Origin: Allacma fusca
Taxonomy: Eukaryota; Arthropoda; Collembola; Symphypleona; Sminthuridae
Assembly: GCA_947179485.1 (NCBI GenBank)
Contig: OX359245.1
Location: forward strand, 1,159,001 to 1,223,000
DNA length: 64,000 nt
Direction: 5' to 3'
This document shows, one piece after another, positions 1-11,935 of this stretch (within the stretch, counting starts at the first letter, position 1; each line of letters opens with the position of its first letter). The notes under the pieces are model-generated. The model made no database searches and had not been told where the DNA came from. It worked only from the letters and a program-made list of their open reading frames with translations. The position numbers and the translations under genes were made by a program.

Positions 1-389
1 CTCCTTTTGATTGTTCCGTCTGAAGGACTGGTGGACAATAATGGAAGGCGTCGATTTAGCAATTAATTTTACAATACGCTATTTGATGTCTCTTCCTGTT
101 GTAATATCTTCAAAAACTTTACATTGGAGGTAAGAAAACAAACGAAAAACAAAACTCTTGCAGGATTCTTTTAAAACAAATAACTTTTTGAAGGCTCTTA
201 GATTAAGGTGATCGTAATAAATATTTTTAAATTAAATAACACAATATTACATCTGGCACGTGCAGAGAAATTGATTTCTACATGGACATTGCTTAATTAC
301 TTACAGCTTCCATAAAAAAGGGATATTGAAGCTTATAAAAGGAAAACATGGAACACGTTTAAATGCAATATTTCTCATCCTCTTTCCAG

Positions 390-2279
390 GATATGACCAA
401 ATGGATTGACGATGTGGACTCCAGGAAAGCTCCAACGGAGCTTGAGCAGATATTTCCAATTTACCAGGCCGGATCAGAGGTGTCCATTTGAAAACACCTT
501 CGTTCATCCTTCAGAAGGAGAACCGTTTACAATTACCCGTTCCTTCATCGTTCCGTAAAATGAAGCCTTCTGAATGTTTAACCTTCCTTCGCCCTTCCTT
601 CATTCAAAACCATGCTATAATCCTTCCTTCAGCCTTCAAAAATTATTTAAATTCCTTCATGCTTCGGGTATCATGCTGCCTTTGTGATATAAATGTTTCA
701 GAATAACGTTAAGCCGACCCGCCAGAAAAATAGTTTTCAGTTGAGTAACGGTGTACGTACGTACATGAACTTAAGTTACGGAAGAATTTTGCCTAAAATA
801 TAGTAGATGGAATTGCAAGTTCCAGCGGCGTTCGAAGGCGTAAAAACAACATGTTCCTTCACATTCCATTATTTCTGCAAAGAGCAGAAGCCTTCGTTCA
901 GCCTTCGTTTCCTTTCCAGCCTTCCTTCCCTTCCCTTCATAATTGTCAAAGATAACGCTTCATTCGTTCAAAGAAGCCTTCTCTGAAGGAAATCCTTCGA
1001 AGGATGGACACCTCTGGGCCGGATACAACATTTACAACAGGCCAGGTATGTATATAAATACAGAACCCGGAAATTCCCTCGCAATAGGATTTCATTTTGA
1101 AATAAACCTGAACCCCCTCAAAAATACTATCAGTTATTATAGGAAATAATTTTTGCATCTTTTTACATCTCAATTTGTACTCTTATTTTTCCCACAGTGT
1201 GGGTCTTTGAGTTTGGCAAGTTCGACCTCAAAAGTCAATTTAATAAGGGATCCCAAGGAATAGAGGACCTAAAAACGTACATGTACCGAAATACTCTTAT
1301 AATGTTAGATGTGGGGTAAGGACGAAATATAAGAAACTATTGTATCGAGTCCAAAATATGTAAATATGTTTAATATGAAAATAGATTTTTGTATTAATTT
1401 TATTAGACACAGGCAGTCCAAAAGAAATAAAGGCCCGTCAATTAATGGCATTGCCCAGGCCTTGACTGTCGTAGATTTTGATAAATTTCAAGTCGCTAAT
1501 TTCATCCATTCATCAAGTCAAAGAATTCACTCTAGTTTATTTTATTTTTAATTTTTGAGAGTTTACATGATTTCTAAACTGTGTTTCAATGTTTGTAGTT
1601 TTTTCAGTCCTTCAAGACACATTCTACACGCACTCCCACCTTCTTAACGATGTTTGGAGCAAAGTGCTGATGATAAACCGTGCGTGACAGATGTTATTGA
1701 TTTAATTGAATTTTATTGGAAATACTGCACATTACGTCCATGAAATTACCATGCTAATTTTTTAAATTATTTCATTTAGGATCATACTTGTATTCCCACA
1801 CATTCTTAACGGAATTCTTATCCGATTTCGACCAAACTTTACACAGTCAATCGTAGTATCCTCAAAAACTGGGAATAATTTTGGTCGAAATCCGTGTTTC
1901 CAACTGTCCTCAACAATTTATTGGATTTAGGCTCATTTAGGTCATTTATACAGTGTATACATATGTATATAATGTATAAGCTGCAGTGCCCCCTTGAGGG
2001 ATGTTCTAAATTGTTACGAAGCGACGATTTTTATTGATTGAAGTAATTTAAATGTAGTTGTGGCTCTAATCCCATTTGTTTTTGCTTTTAGTTCCCTATC
2101 CTCGGAGATTGATAAAAGCAGTAGCGGTTCCATTTTTAGGCCCATTGGTGAATAAGCTTGAAGTGTATGGGCGAAGGAGTACGTGGGAGCCCGTTCTTAA
2201 AAGACTCATCCCAAATGACTCCCTCCCCACGTGGTACGGTGGCAGTAAGGATTTCAAACCTGTCAGAATTTACGGTTGA
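390..2279 (+). pseudogene. Sec14/CRAL-TRIO lipid-binding protein, 3' exons, split by a hAT element
   Basis: Five exons can be joined in phase: 390-474 continued at 1025-1045, then 1198-1315, 1407-1516, 1608-1679 and 2092-2279, all with GT-AG borders. They read as the lipid-binding CRAL-TRIO fold: a GYNIYNRPVWVFEFGKFDL strand, a VVDFDKFQ core strand, LLNDVWSKVLMIN, then VPFLGPLVNKLEVYG and LPTWYGG, the usual C-terminal end of Sec14-like proteins. The N-terminal part lies outside the window or was not found. Exon 390-1045 is interrupted by a 542-bp transposon plus its 8-bp target duplication. The 550 added bases shift the frame and bring stops, so this copy should not give a full protein unless the insert is spliced out. 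The donor after 1516 is weak (GTCAAA). Family members bind or transfer small hydrophobic ligands; the ligand here cannot be told. Confidence 0.72.
475..1016. mobile_element. hAT-type miniature element with CTTCC arrays
   Basis: The ends are perfect inverted repeats CAGAGGTGTCCAT (475-487 and 1004-1016), a classical hAT terminus. It is flanked by the 8-bp duplication GGCCGGAT (467-474 and 1017-1024). There is no transposase. The interior is made of degenerate CCTTC/CTTCC repeats near both ends. It lies inside a coding exon of the Sec14-like gene. Confidence 0.93.
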
Positions 2280-4090
2280 GTCTCGCAATCGCAACTTCGG
2301 GGTTGTGTTGCAGTTTCATATGTGTGAATCTATCCACATATGCTTGGGCAATAGAAGATTATTTGGGTAAACTGGGTTTATATTGTAAGCCCTTAAAATC
2401 TTTTTTAAATTATTTGAAATAAAAATTTGATGATCTTTAGAATTATAAATAATAAACTTGACAATTGTCTTTACAAAAGAAGTACTGTAAATATTGAACC
2501 GCTCGTGTATACATATTTTAATGTTATTTTGTTTTTGTAATGGCAGTCGCCATGTTGATGCAGCCGCAAGTAAAAGTTGTAAATAAAGGGCTGAAAATAA
2601 TAGAATAATAGACATCATTGATAATTATTTCATAAAATCTTTTAGTGTGTTTTTGAACAATGTCGATGAGCCAGTGCAAGTCCTTTGGTGGAATCAGAAT
2701 GGGGCATACACAATTCCAGAAATATGTGCCTGCAGTGAGTGCTGTAATTTGTTTGTTTTGTTTTGTTCGATTCAAAAATGAACAAATTTTCTGCCTTATT
2801 TCGGCAGCTCAACTCCAAACGGTTGTCAGCTATAACTTTTGAAACAAACAGTCTAATCTGTTATCCATAGACCCCACAAAAATGAATGTCTCTGTAATAC
2901 CCTGAAATTTGTAATCGTACGTAAGAAACAAATTCCACTTGTTCCATTGGCACAAATACCCTGAGCTAAACTGAATCGTTTGAACTGATTGTTACGCATG
3001 CCTAATAAAGCCTGTTTCTGTCGTTCTGTATGACGCACTTCTCATCTGTGACTGTTACTTTTTAAGGAATATCTACTTAAAATGTGATTGCATTTACAGT
3101 GCAAGAACAGTACTAGATTGAACATATTTAAAATCAGATTAAAGTGGTAAAGAAAGAACTGTATACCCCTTATTTAAAAAATCTCTATATATACATATAT
3201 ACATATTCAGTTCAGTTTCAGTTCATAGAGAGAACTGAACTGGACCAAAGATAATAGCTAACTACTGAACTGAAATTTTAATTTTGATTCAGTTCACTTT
3301 GTGAACCGAACTAAACTGAATTTTACGAACCAAACTGAACTAGTCCGACCACTAATATGTACGTGTTTGTGCATTTGTACTTTCATCAATTTTTTGAACA
3401 AAATTATCCCTACCTTTGTATGTAAACACAATTAATACAGATGAATTTATTGTCATTTGAACTTCTAATTCTTATCTTTTGTGAATAAGCTAAATAGAGA
3501 TTCCTTCAGATATACTCCGATGAAATCCAGTATGATCTACGTTTTTTTTCACTTCAACTAAAAAAATGATTTCAGCAAGAGTGAGAACTCTTGCCAGAGT
3601 AAATAAATTTAACCCGAATTACCATGGGAAATTTATTCAAGGACATTACTCTAAACTCACTTGGTATAAATATTGCAAAACATCTGTTCTAGCCCATCCA
3701 CAAAATTATAATTAAAGGGTATTTTATTTTATTAGTGTCACGGGTTTCGTCTGTTTGTACTTGTAGCCAATTGACACAAAATATCTCAATCGAAGTCACA
3801 AACCACGCAATCATATTTCTAAGGGATCTCAAAATCTGCGATACAGGTAACGGTACTAATTTCATTAAGTGTAAGGGACGAATTCGACTTGTGGAATTGT
3901 ATTTACTCCAAAAAAACCAATAAAGAAAATAACAATCCCGTAACGTTGGGACTTTTTGTTCCCAAATTAACCTGTCAGCAACACAGTGGAGCCTCATATA
4001 GAAGCCTCCGCTCAACAGAAACACGTAATATTCTAGAATCGCTACAAAATTGTTGACAGCTTGTTAGTGAATGATTTATTACCCACGGCT
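2280..4090. other. Gene-free AT-rich stretch
   Basis: No coding region that I can support. Short ORFs on both strands show no recognisable motifs. The stretch contains the CAGTTC array listed separately. Confidence 0.6.
3190..3350. repeat. Degenerate CAGTTC/GAACTG array
   Basis: Repeats of CAGTTCAGTTT on one side and ACTGAACT on the other give a fold-back layout like the hAT-type array elements elsewhere in the window. Clear terminal repeats or a target duplication were not found here. Confidence 0.5.
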
Positions 4091-4252
4091 CCTCCCGTCA
4101 AAAATGAAATCCCCCATACGCGCGAAAACCGTATAGTAATGTTTTTCAATTGCGATAGCTAAATATTTCTAGATCAATAGATTTTTATCGGAACGGAAAA
4201 ACATTGCGATACGATTTTCGCGCTTATGGGGGAGTCCATTTTTGACGGGAGG
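4091..4252. mobile_element. Short fold-back MITE (162 bp)
   Basis: The first and last ~50 bp are imperfect inverted repeats beginning CCTCCCGTCAAAAATG and continuing through CCCCCATA and GCGCGAAAA. There is no coding capacity. A target duplication could not be defined. Confidence 0.75.
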
Positions 4253-5162
4253 ATTCAGAAATAAAACAGGTACATTGGAGATGTCCAGAATATTTCCCAT
4301 GGCCAGAACATGGTCTCATCGAGATTATATACATTGATAAAAATACATAAGGGTATATGGCAAAAGGTGTTAGGATACAGATATTAGTGACAACCATAAC
4401 TGAGAGTCAATAAAAACTACTCATCACAGAAATTGTAAATTGCGATAGCTAAAGGAATAGTCTGGGTGGAACACTTTAGATAATGTCTCTTTGTGTTGAT
4501 ATATTACAGGATCTCAATCCTATTCAATGCAAACAAATACATACAATGAAAGCAAATAGCAGTTAACTATCATGACTTTTTACATGCATAACAAGCAAAT
4601 ATATCAGTGATTGTAAACAAAAACCAAATATTCTATATAAGTTTTACTAAAATCAAAATGAACTATTACCCCTCACAGCTAAGCATGTACATAAGTTTGT
4701 TTATACATAGTTACTAGTATCTCCTTATAGATTTTTATTATTTGTATACCTATATGATATTTTGCGTAGTTTTGTTTGTGAGTGTGTAAATGTTGAATCG
4801 TCGGAATGAGCTACGCTCAACAATTGTACCCGTGCCGGCAATATGTATCAAAAAGGTATGTGGTTTGTTTCTCTGTGAATACACATGCATGTAGTATATC
4901 CTCGTGAAGTTTCTCCTTGTTGATAAGATAACACTGGAACTCCTACATTGCAATAAAATAAATTTTCTGAGCACCATTATCGTTTTCGTCTTTATAGTAA
5001 AACTATCGTTCCTGATTTTGTACAAATCCGGCCCCAACGTCCACCTCCTGAAGATAAATAGCATGGCTTCAAGTAAGTACCGTATCTTTAAGCATAATTA
5101 CGTATACGTTAAGTTGTGTGCGCAGACCTCGCTGTCTGTGACACACTCAAATATGCACACTT
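4253..5162. other. Intergenic, no gene seen
   Basis: AT-rich DNA with a second copy of a TGCGATAGCTAAA word also found inside the upstream MITE. Nothing else was recognised. Confidence 0.5.
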
Positions 5163-5822
5163 TGAGTTGTCTTACAAGTAAACATTTCTGGTGCCCCCTC
5201 CAGATTTTCAAAATTCCACCAAAACTACTTCGCGCATACCCAGAGTACTACTTTAAGATACATCTACCACCTGAAAAATCCTTTGTGGTTTTTTAAAAAA
5301 AAATTGGCACGAAGCCAATTTGTTCAGGGCACAGCTGTAGCAAACATTATGTAAGAAAGTATGTACCATAACGGCATTGGATAAAAAGAGTTCCAAATAA
5401 TTTATTACAAATGTTAATTTTTAGCTGAAATTTTTTTCCTGTCAGTGACAAGTGTACATAGTTGCCAAATAATTGCAGCATTGATTACTATCAGCCATAC
5501 ATCCCATTCTTAACCTTTATGTCCTTAATGTACGTATAGCGCAGATTACTGGGAAACAGAAAACGTTTCACAAAAAACTTCAACTTTTTACAGGTAGGGA
5601 GGGGTACGTGAAACTTGTAATTCCCCATGTTAATTCCCGTTTAAAATTTTCAGTTTTTAATTTCGGGACAAATTGGCTTCGTACCATTTTTTTAAATCAC
5701 AACGGATTTTTCAGGTGGCAGATGTATCTTAAAGTAGTACTCCGGGTATGCGCGAAGTAATTTTGGTGGAATTTTGAAAATCTGGAGGGGGCACCAAAAA
5801 ATGCTTACTTGTTAGTTGTAAG
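5163..5822. repeat. Large inverted repeat (about 160-bp arms)
   Basis: Arm 5163-5323 is the near-perfect reverse complement of 5668-5822. Shared words include GTGCCCCCTCCAGATTTTC, CTACTTCGCGCATACCC and AATTGGC-ACGAAGCCAATT. The arms enclose about 345 bp without a gene. It is probably a fold-back non-autonomous transposon; family unknown. Confidence 0.85.
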
Positions 5823-6977
5823 TAAGTGTAAGTAACAAACCCATAAATCTGAGGAAGCTATCTTTAATAGTTTTCACATGGTTAAATTAAATTAAAATAA
5901 ATGTGAATTGACATGTATGATCCTTTGCGCCGTGGCAACACTTTGTTTATTGCGATCCAATTATTTCATACTAACTCCATTCTTCTAAAATATATCTCAA
6001 AAACTTTTACCCTGTGCTATTTTTAAGAAAACATTGGGGGATCTTATTATTGTAGATAAAATTTCGTACGGAGCAATTACAACAGAAAATCAGATCAATT
6101 TGATAAGAAATACTCAAATGCATAGAGGACAGGAGGAGGACAGTTGTTGTTGCTATGTTTTTTGCTGTAAGCAAAATGCAGGAATGGAGGTGGGTATCAC
6201 TTCTGCACTCTTAGAGGGGACTAATGGTCCCATTGGTGGAGAAGGAGGAGATAGTAGTTGTGGCGGAGGAAGGAATTTCGATGGAGCCTCTTGTGACAAG
6301 TTAGATGAATTTTTAATTGATGTTGTAACCGTCTTGTTAACCCCGAATCAGCATTTTTTTTAAATCTAGTTATTAAAGGGTTTTAAAAATTATGACGTGA
6401 CATGACATTTCGCATAGAAGGGATCAGGGATGGGTTTACAGGGTGGCGCACCCCGAACAAATTTAGGGCTAGAGTAAAAAAATGTTGGCGAAAATTCCCT
6501 CAAATTGCAGATATCATGTGTAAAGACCCACAAATCTATTTTGAGGGTTAGGGCCAGGGTAAAAATTATTTTATTAATCCACCCCTGGAAGGAATCATCT
6601 GAGACTTTTTAGTAGCTACTGGTTTATGTGCTCTGCAAGCTAAAATTTCAAACTGAAATTGCGAAAACCTACACTCGAAGTAGTGGCGGAATATTCAAAT
6701 TAAAAAATTTTTCGACCAAAAATGTATGAACAATGTTTCGATAAAAAGGAATTATCGGAAACCTTGCCCTTCTTATGGACAAATTGTTTTTTGATAATGT
6801 TTTTAAATAAATTTAAATAATTCATACTGAATAATCCTTACAAGGAAGGACCACAGTTTGATTTTGATAAAAAAAATAACAAATTCTGATAATTGACCCA
6901 TTAAAATCTGACGATGGGATTCCGAGAGAATCTAGATTTTTACAATCGCTTTCAAATGAGTTTTTCCGAAACCCATG
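5823..6977. other. Intergenic; one unexplained Gly/Cys-rich ORF
   Basis: An open frame at 6034-6363 would give a short protein with CCCYVFCC and a glycine-rich GGEGGDSSCGGG run. It has no recognisable domain and no neighbouring exon, so I do not call it a gene. Confidence 0.4.
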
Positions 6978-6983
6978 AACATA
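6978..6983. repeat. Target-site duplication AACATA, left copy
   Basis: AACATA directly precedes the left end of the Maverick and is repeated exactly at 27646-27651. Six base pairs is the duplication length known for Maverick/Polinton integrases. Confidence 0.95.
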
Positions 6984-7067
6984 AGTAGGAGTAGATCTGA
7001 GCGAATGCCCCGAACAAACTCCATGCATAAAAAATGCCCGCGCTCCAGACGCCATCTATCGAGCGCG
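6984..7067 (+). repeat. Left terminal inverted repeat of the Maverick
   Basis: It begins AGTAGGAGTAGATCTGAGCG and matches the reverse complement of 27562-27645 with only a few differences. An additional perfect 12-bp hairpin (AATGCCCGCGCT at 7033-7044 with its complement at 7062-7073, 17-nt loop) straddles its inner end. Confidence 0.95.
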
Positions 7068-7073
7068 GGCATT

Positions 7074-7740
7074 CCCCGTGTTGGGGGGTATATGTGCCTC
7101 CCCTATGTAAACTATGGTACGTACACATGTGTGAGTATGCATTTTGTGTATGTACATAGTAATGGGGGAGGATAGCGTTAAAAAAACGCGATTTAATTAA
7201 ATCATCCGATTAAATTGATATCGGATGATAATGCAATTAATGAAAAAGACGTGAACGTGTAAAATATAGGGAAAAAAATGAAATGCAAGCGGGAGGAAGG
7301 AGATGAGAGAATGAAGCAGTGTATAGAGAAAGAGATGCGTAGCAGTGGAAGGAAGAGGGGGAGCGACAAAAAATGTGTGTGTAAGAATAGCAGTGCATTG
7401 CTTGCATTGCTTTAGCTGTGGACAAGTGGACGAGACGCTTGACGAGGAAAATTCCTCATATGGAAAATATCCCATACAATGTGTTACGAAGAGAATCAAT
7501 GAACTATTGGAAGTTTTGACTCGGATGGTAAAAATCCCTCTTGCTACACAGTGTGATGTAATGATGATCCTTTTAAAGGTAAACACGGACTGTTTTGAGG
7601 TAAAGTAACAACATGCCGTACATACATATGTACGCAGCATGAGAAATGCATGCATGCAATTTTGAATGCATGCGTTTTAATACAAATGCATGTATGTATA
7701 TCGTGTAGGTATTGTATCCGTGTATCATTTAGTGATTCCA
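7074..7740 (+). other. Maverick left arm with a possible leader exon
   Basis: A plus-strand open stretch at 7345-7608 contains ITKR-type helical sequence (VTKRINELLEVLTRMVK). It may be an upstream exon of the following gene, but no phase-compatible splice was found that joins it cleanly. An overlapping minus-strand frame (7197-7655) is low in complexity and looks like a shadow. Confidence 0.3.
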
Positions 7741-7965
7741 GGCTCTACCTGTAAACATACATATATGAAAATGTTTACAAAATTTGCACCAATTCCAGAC
7801 GCCCATGTTGAAAAATGTAAACTTTTGAACTTGACATTTGCAGAAGGGATATGTATACTCTGTAGAATTGGGGAAATGCATTGTAAATTAAATACACTTG
7901 CATAGTCCTACATTTGAGTTCAAATAGTTTAGCTGGTTAGAATTTTGTGTGTAGACTTTATAAAA

Positions 7966-10240
7966 ATGTCAGTGCAAGTTGACCACAGTATTGTCTTGTG
8001 TAGCTACAAGAAATGTAGCTTGAATTTATTTAGCAAGGGGGTGTTTACTTTTGCTAGAGCAAAATCTGATAGAGGGAAGGGTCATCACAGGGGGAAGGAA
8101 ATCCTCCATTTTTTTGATTACTGGGATAGCAGGGAAAAATTTGCGTTTCAATACACTGCTCCCGGGACAAAGGACGGAATTATCCTGCTGACCAAGTGTC
8201 AGCATTTATTTCATAAAGGTAATTGGAAATTATTAATTACAAATAAAATAATAGCAATAATTGTGTGAGGAAACTATTATTGAAATAATTAAAAATCTAA
8301 TTAGAGTTTTTTTAAAATTATATTTCAGATTGTTTGCTGCATGCAATTCATGCACAACGTAATGGAGAAAACATAAGCTCCACGACAACCTTGTGTCCAG
8401 CCGCGTGGACGGGCGAAATGGCAATTTGCAAAGAAGTAGTCCAGCCAAACGACATTGTTTTCATCCCTAACGGGAAGAACTTGGTGAAGAAAATAAGTGT
8501 CTACAACAAGTTTGTGGACAAGGTCCATCCCGTCCAGGAAAGAAAAACTGTGGAAGATATTCTATGTATTCAGGACAAACTTACAGCTTTGATTAAAACC
8601 CAACGGGAAACTAACAAGGAAATCATACGGATGTACGAGCGAATACAAATCAAGAGCATGGAGTTGCTGCAAATACATGCAGCAGAACCAAAAACAGGAG
8701 CAGAAAAAGGTAGGTAAAAAATATTTCACTTCAAACATCTTCACTGAAGTGAAGATGTATCTCTGAAAAATATTTTCTTGTGAGCATTTGACTCTCCGTA
8801 GGGCATATAAGCAGTTCCGATGTACATGTAAATAATTTTCTTTTAACATTCTGTGTTTTAGATCTCGAGGAAGAAATTGCTTCAGGCGGGGGAGCCTCCA
8901 CGCAAGGAAATAAACTGAGAGCCATCACGGCTTCCGTCCCGGGAACCTCTACATCGGGAAACCGAGAGGAGCCCACATTGAAAACTACAGACAAAAAAGG
9001 TTTGTAAACTCTTGTTCTTATACAGTGAGGGTTTCAACATTTTGCTTTCGTAGTATATACGCAATGTACAGTTTTTAGGCTGTAATTTTCTTGTTGTTAT
9101 TTGATTGTACTATTGTTTGTTTCAGATTCATTGGAAAAGAACAAATCCAATTATAAAAAATCTGTTGGGTCATCACAGGAGACTCGTGCTCCTGTTTCGT
9201 CTGGAGAAAAGGGCTCCCATAAGCCTGAGGCCTCAGGAAAACCCAACGCAGAAAAAATGAGGCGTTTACAAGAGGCAGAAAAAAGAAAAGGTATGCATAC
9301 AAAATAAAAAACTAGTACTGACTAAATTATTTAACCTACATACGTAGTATTTTTGCATGCGTTTGTAAGTGAAGTCGATATTTTTAAAAAATCGGAGTAT
9401 AATACATCGGTAACATAAAATGATTTATGGTACAAAATGTTTTTTACATAAGTTTGTAAGCGAACTAAATTGTTTAAGGATAATACATCGGTTATACAAA
9501 ATGTCTTTTGGTTTACTGTTTCAGGTACTGGTGAAAAATCCACATCGATCAGTGCTCACTGCTCTAAAACTACAGTCGTTTCGGGTTCCGATTTGGGAGC
9601 CACGAAATCGAAATCGTTGCATGGGGGTGCCAACAAGCAGACCAAAATTGAGGGTTTTTTGAAAAGTACAGTTAAAGGAAAGTGTGGGGAAAACACTTCC
9701 GGTTCTTCAAAGAAAACTATATCAACCCATACGTCAATTGCGGCAACTGATGTTTTGGAGGGCAAACGAAGCAACCAAGATGTAGAAGCTGGTCAAAAAT
9801 CAAAAAAGAAGAAAAGTGATGCTGTGGCAGTAGAAAACACTGTTGCTGCTCAAGCTTTGGATAATCAGGATGTTCTCGGAGATGTAATCCCCGGATCAGG
9901 CCTCGAATCATTTAACACGGTGGACATCGATATGTTAGATATGTTGGTTACCGAGGTGTTGGCAAAGCTGTCCCCAAAAGGCTCATCTACAACTAAAGAA
10001 GCAGCGGAAGATGGTAAAGAAGAACAGGGAGCATCATCGGAAGTTGCTCCCGACATCGATGCACAAATGCAAAATCAGACGGTTGGAAAAGAAAAAACTG
10101 TTTTTTGCTACCAGCTTGAAGAAGAGGAAGACGTATTCTTCCCATGTTCCCCAGGAGGAACACGGTATGATGTGGATCCATTCAAGGCATGGGATTTTGA
10201 TCTCCCAATTTTGATCAAGGAAGAAAAGGAAGACAAATAA
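7966..10240 (+). CDS. Five-exon Maverick cargo protein with RING-H2-like and PIP-box-like motifs
   Basis: Exons are 7966-8218, 8329-8709, 8862-8999, 9126-9290 and 9525-10240. Every intron is GT-AG and interrupts a codon after its first base, which is always G; the sum is 550 codons. Across the first junction lies CQHLFHKDC, the C-x-H-x-F-H-x2-C core of RING-H2 fingers, followed later by LCP. A possible upstream exon (about 7742-7896) contains CILC, a fitting first cysteine pair, and can be joined in phase. Then come a probable coiled coil (about residues 150-200), Ser/Gly/Lys-rich linker exons, and QTKIEGFL in exon 5, close to a PCNA-binding PIP box. The C terminus is acidic. AATAAA follows the stop. 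If the finger is real, the protein may be a ubiquitin ligase acting on replication or host factors. No homologue is recognised, and the start codon is uncertain. Confidence 0.55.
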
Positions 10241-11143
10241 AATGAACAACAGCATGTTGAAAAATAAATGATTGAAAATCAGAAGTATTTCACATTTATT
10301 TTATTTATACTAATATATTTGAAGAGTGTAGTAGAATGGTAGTCACATATTTAGTTAAGACATTTTAATAATAGTAAAAGCTTTATTTCAAGGATGTGCT
10401 ATTTCACAATGAACTTATTAGTTACATTTGATTGTGCGTTTTATTAGGTTAAAAACAATATTCAATAATTATTGTTGTTTTATATAACATGTATACGATG
10501 TAAGTTTGTTTATGTAGTAAGATTTGTGTACTTATCAAGTTTAGTATTAGTAACAACAGTTACAATCAGTTTTAGTAAATATAGATAACTAACACAAATA
10601 CATAATACTAGATTCCATGCTTTGCCTTACGTGGTTTTTTATTCAATCTAGGAAAACTTTTAGAAAGCTGTCAGCATCTAACATACTGTCATCATCAGGC
10701 ACTAAGAGGCCAGTCTAATATATTATAATTTTGTCATTTTTTACATTGTGTGTTGCAATAAAAATGAATTGAGAAAATCCAAGCATAGCTCTCTTATCAA
10801 ACATACATATGAAGCATATTTTATTTTTCTTGCAACTTTAGTGGTTACAAAGAGAGAAAAATTCCGATTTAATTTTTAAACTTAATACGCTTTTTTAATT
10901 TAATTAAATTTAAAACATATATCAAATGTTATTATTTTATCTAACTTGTATAGGAAGTTAGTGTCATTTTTGTACCTCCGATTGGGTGTAGAAAAATGAT
11001 TCTTGGGACAGGGTGGGTGCTTAAATAAACCATATACAAGTTGGGTAAAATGTTTACAACAATTTAACATAGCATAAACTAGAATCGTTACTAATATGAA
11101 TCACGTAAGGGAAATTCACGATGTACTGATATAGCCCTCAGGT
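10241..11143. other. AT-rich spacer inside the Maverick
   Basis: AATAAA occurs near 10264, just after the preceding stop codon. The rest is AT-rich between two convergent genes, with no open frame worth calling. Confidence 0.6.
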
Positions 11144-11935
11144 CTATTCGGTATTTTTAAGTTTTATAAATTCGCTGATCAGTTTCATGTGTGGCAATCT
11201 TATAGTTAACGTAGATCCCACCCAGCCAGAATATTGAGCTGATTTTTCAGGAGATACGGGCCGATTGAAATGAAACAGGTAGGAACCAGTAACGTCGCAT
11301 CGAGTAATTCGAATGCGAGTACTCGATGTTGATAGGTCAGGTTCTTCCCAAAATTCAGCATTTATTTGTTCCCCAGGAGTCATGGTTGCTCGATCCTTTT
11401 TCCCTTTAAAGTATGGGAGCAACTCACCTTTGTTGGTTTCATCGAATTGCTTCACGATTGTGTCGATCAACTGAGTCACTTGAAGTGACTCTAGTTGAGA
11501 GAAACGTATCCAGGAACGATTATTGTGAAAAACATTTTCTCTTGCCAGGTAATAGAAGTCGCACTCGTAGTATGTGTTGAATGCCTTACGTGCCAAAATA
11601 TTTCCACACTAGGAAAGAAAAAAATAGTTTTAGAATTTATATATTATGTTTAAGATAAAAACTCTTACCTCGATGACATCGTTTCCCAGAAAAAAGTTTT
11701 TATTCCACGGAACGTCTTCTACATCGTCTGCATCGTCCACATCGATACCAACCTCAGACCGTAAAAGAGTTTGTGCATTAGAATGTTCACGCTTCCGTTT
11801 TTTATTTCTACCAATGGCTTGAGTAGCCTCACAAGAGTCGAAGGTAGGTGTTTTGAGTAGTTGCGTATCGTATTTGTTTAATTCTGCCGGAGGCACGCAA
11901 CACTTCGGTAGTATTTGATTATTCTTTTTAGGCAT
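11144..11935 (-). CDS. Unrecognised two-exon Maverick protein (243 aa)
   Basis: Exon 1 is 11935-11669 and exon 2 is 11608-11144. The intron has borders GTAAGA and CTAG and falls between codons. The N-terminal third is lysine-rich (RNKKRKREH, a likely nuclear localisation signal) and then acidic (VGIDVDDADDVEDVPW). The C-terminal 150 residues are a compact, aromatic-rich domain with WIRFSQLESLQVTQLID and RITRCDVTGSYLFHF. It is transcribed opposite to its neighbours, and its 5' end faces the helicase gene, so 11936-12496 may be a divergent promoter. An NLS plus a beta-rich domain would suit a DNA-binding or replication accessory role, but that is inference. I do not recognise the family. Confidence 0.65.

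Noticed and set aside
2524..2842. Opposed short frames around 2.5-2.8 kb
   Set aside because: No domain, no splice sites consistent with neighbours, composition typical of AT-rich intergenic DNA.
7197..7655. Minus-strand 152-codon frame in the Maverick left arm
   Set aside because: Low-complexity hydrophobic and His/Phe-rich translation overlapping a more gene-like plus-strand frame; no motif or splice context.
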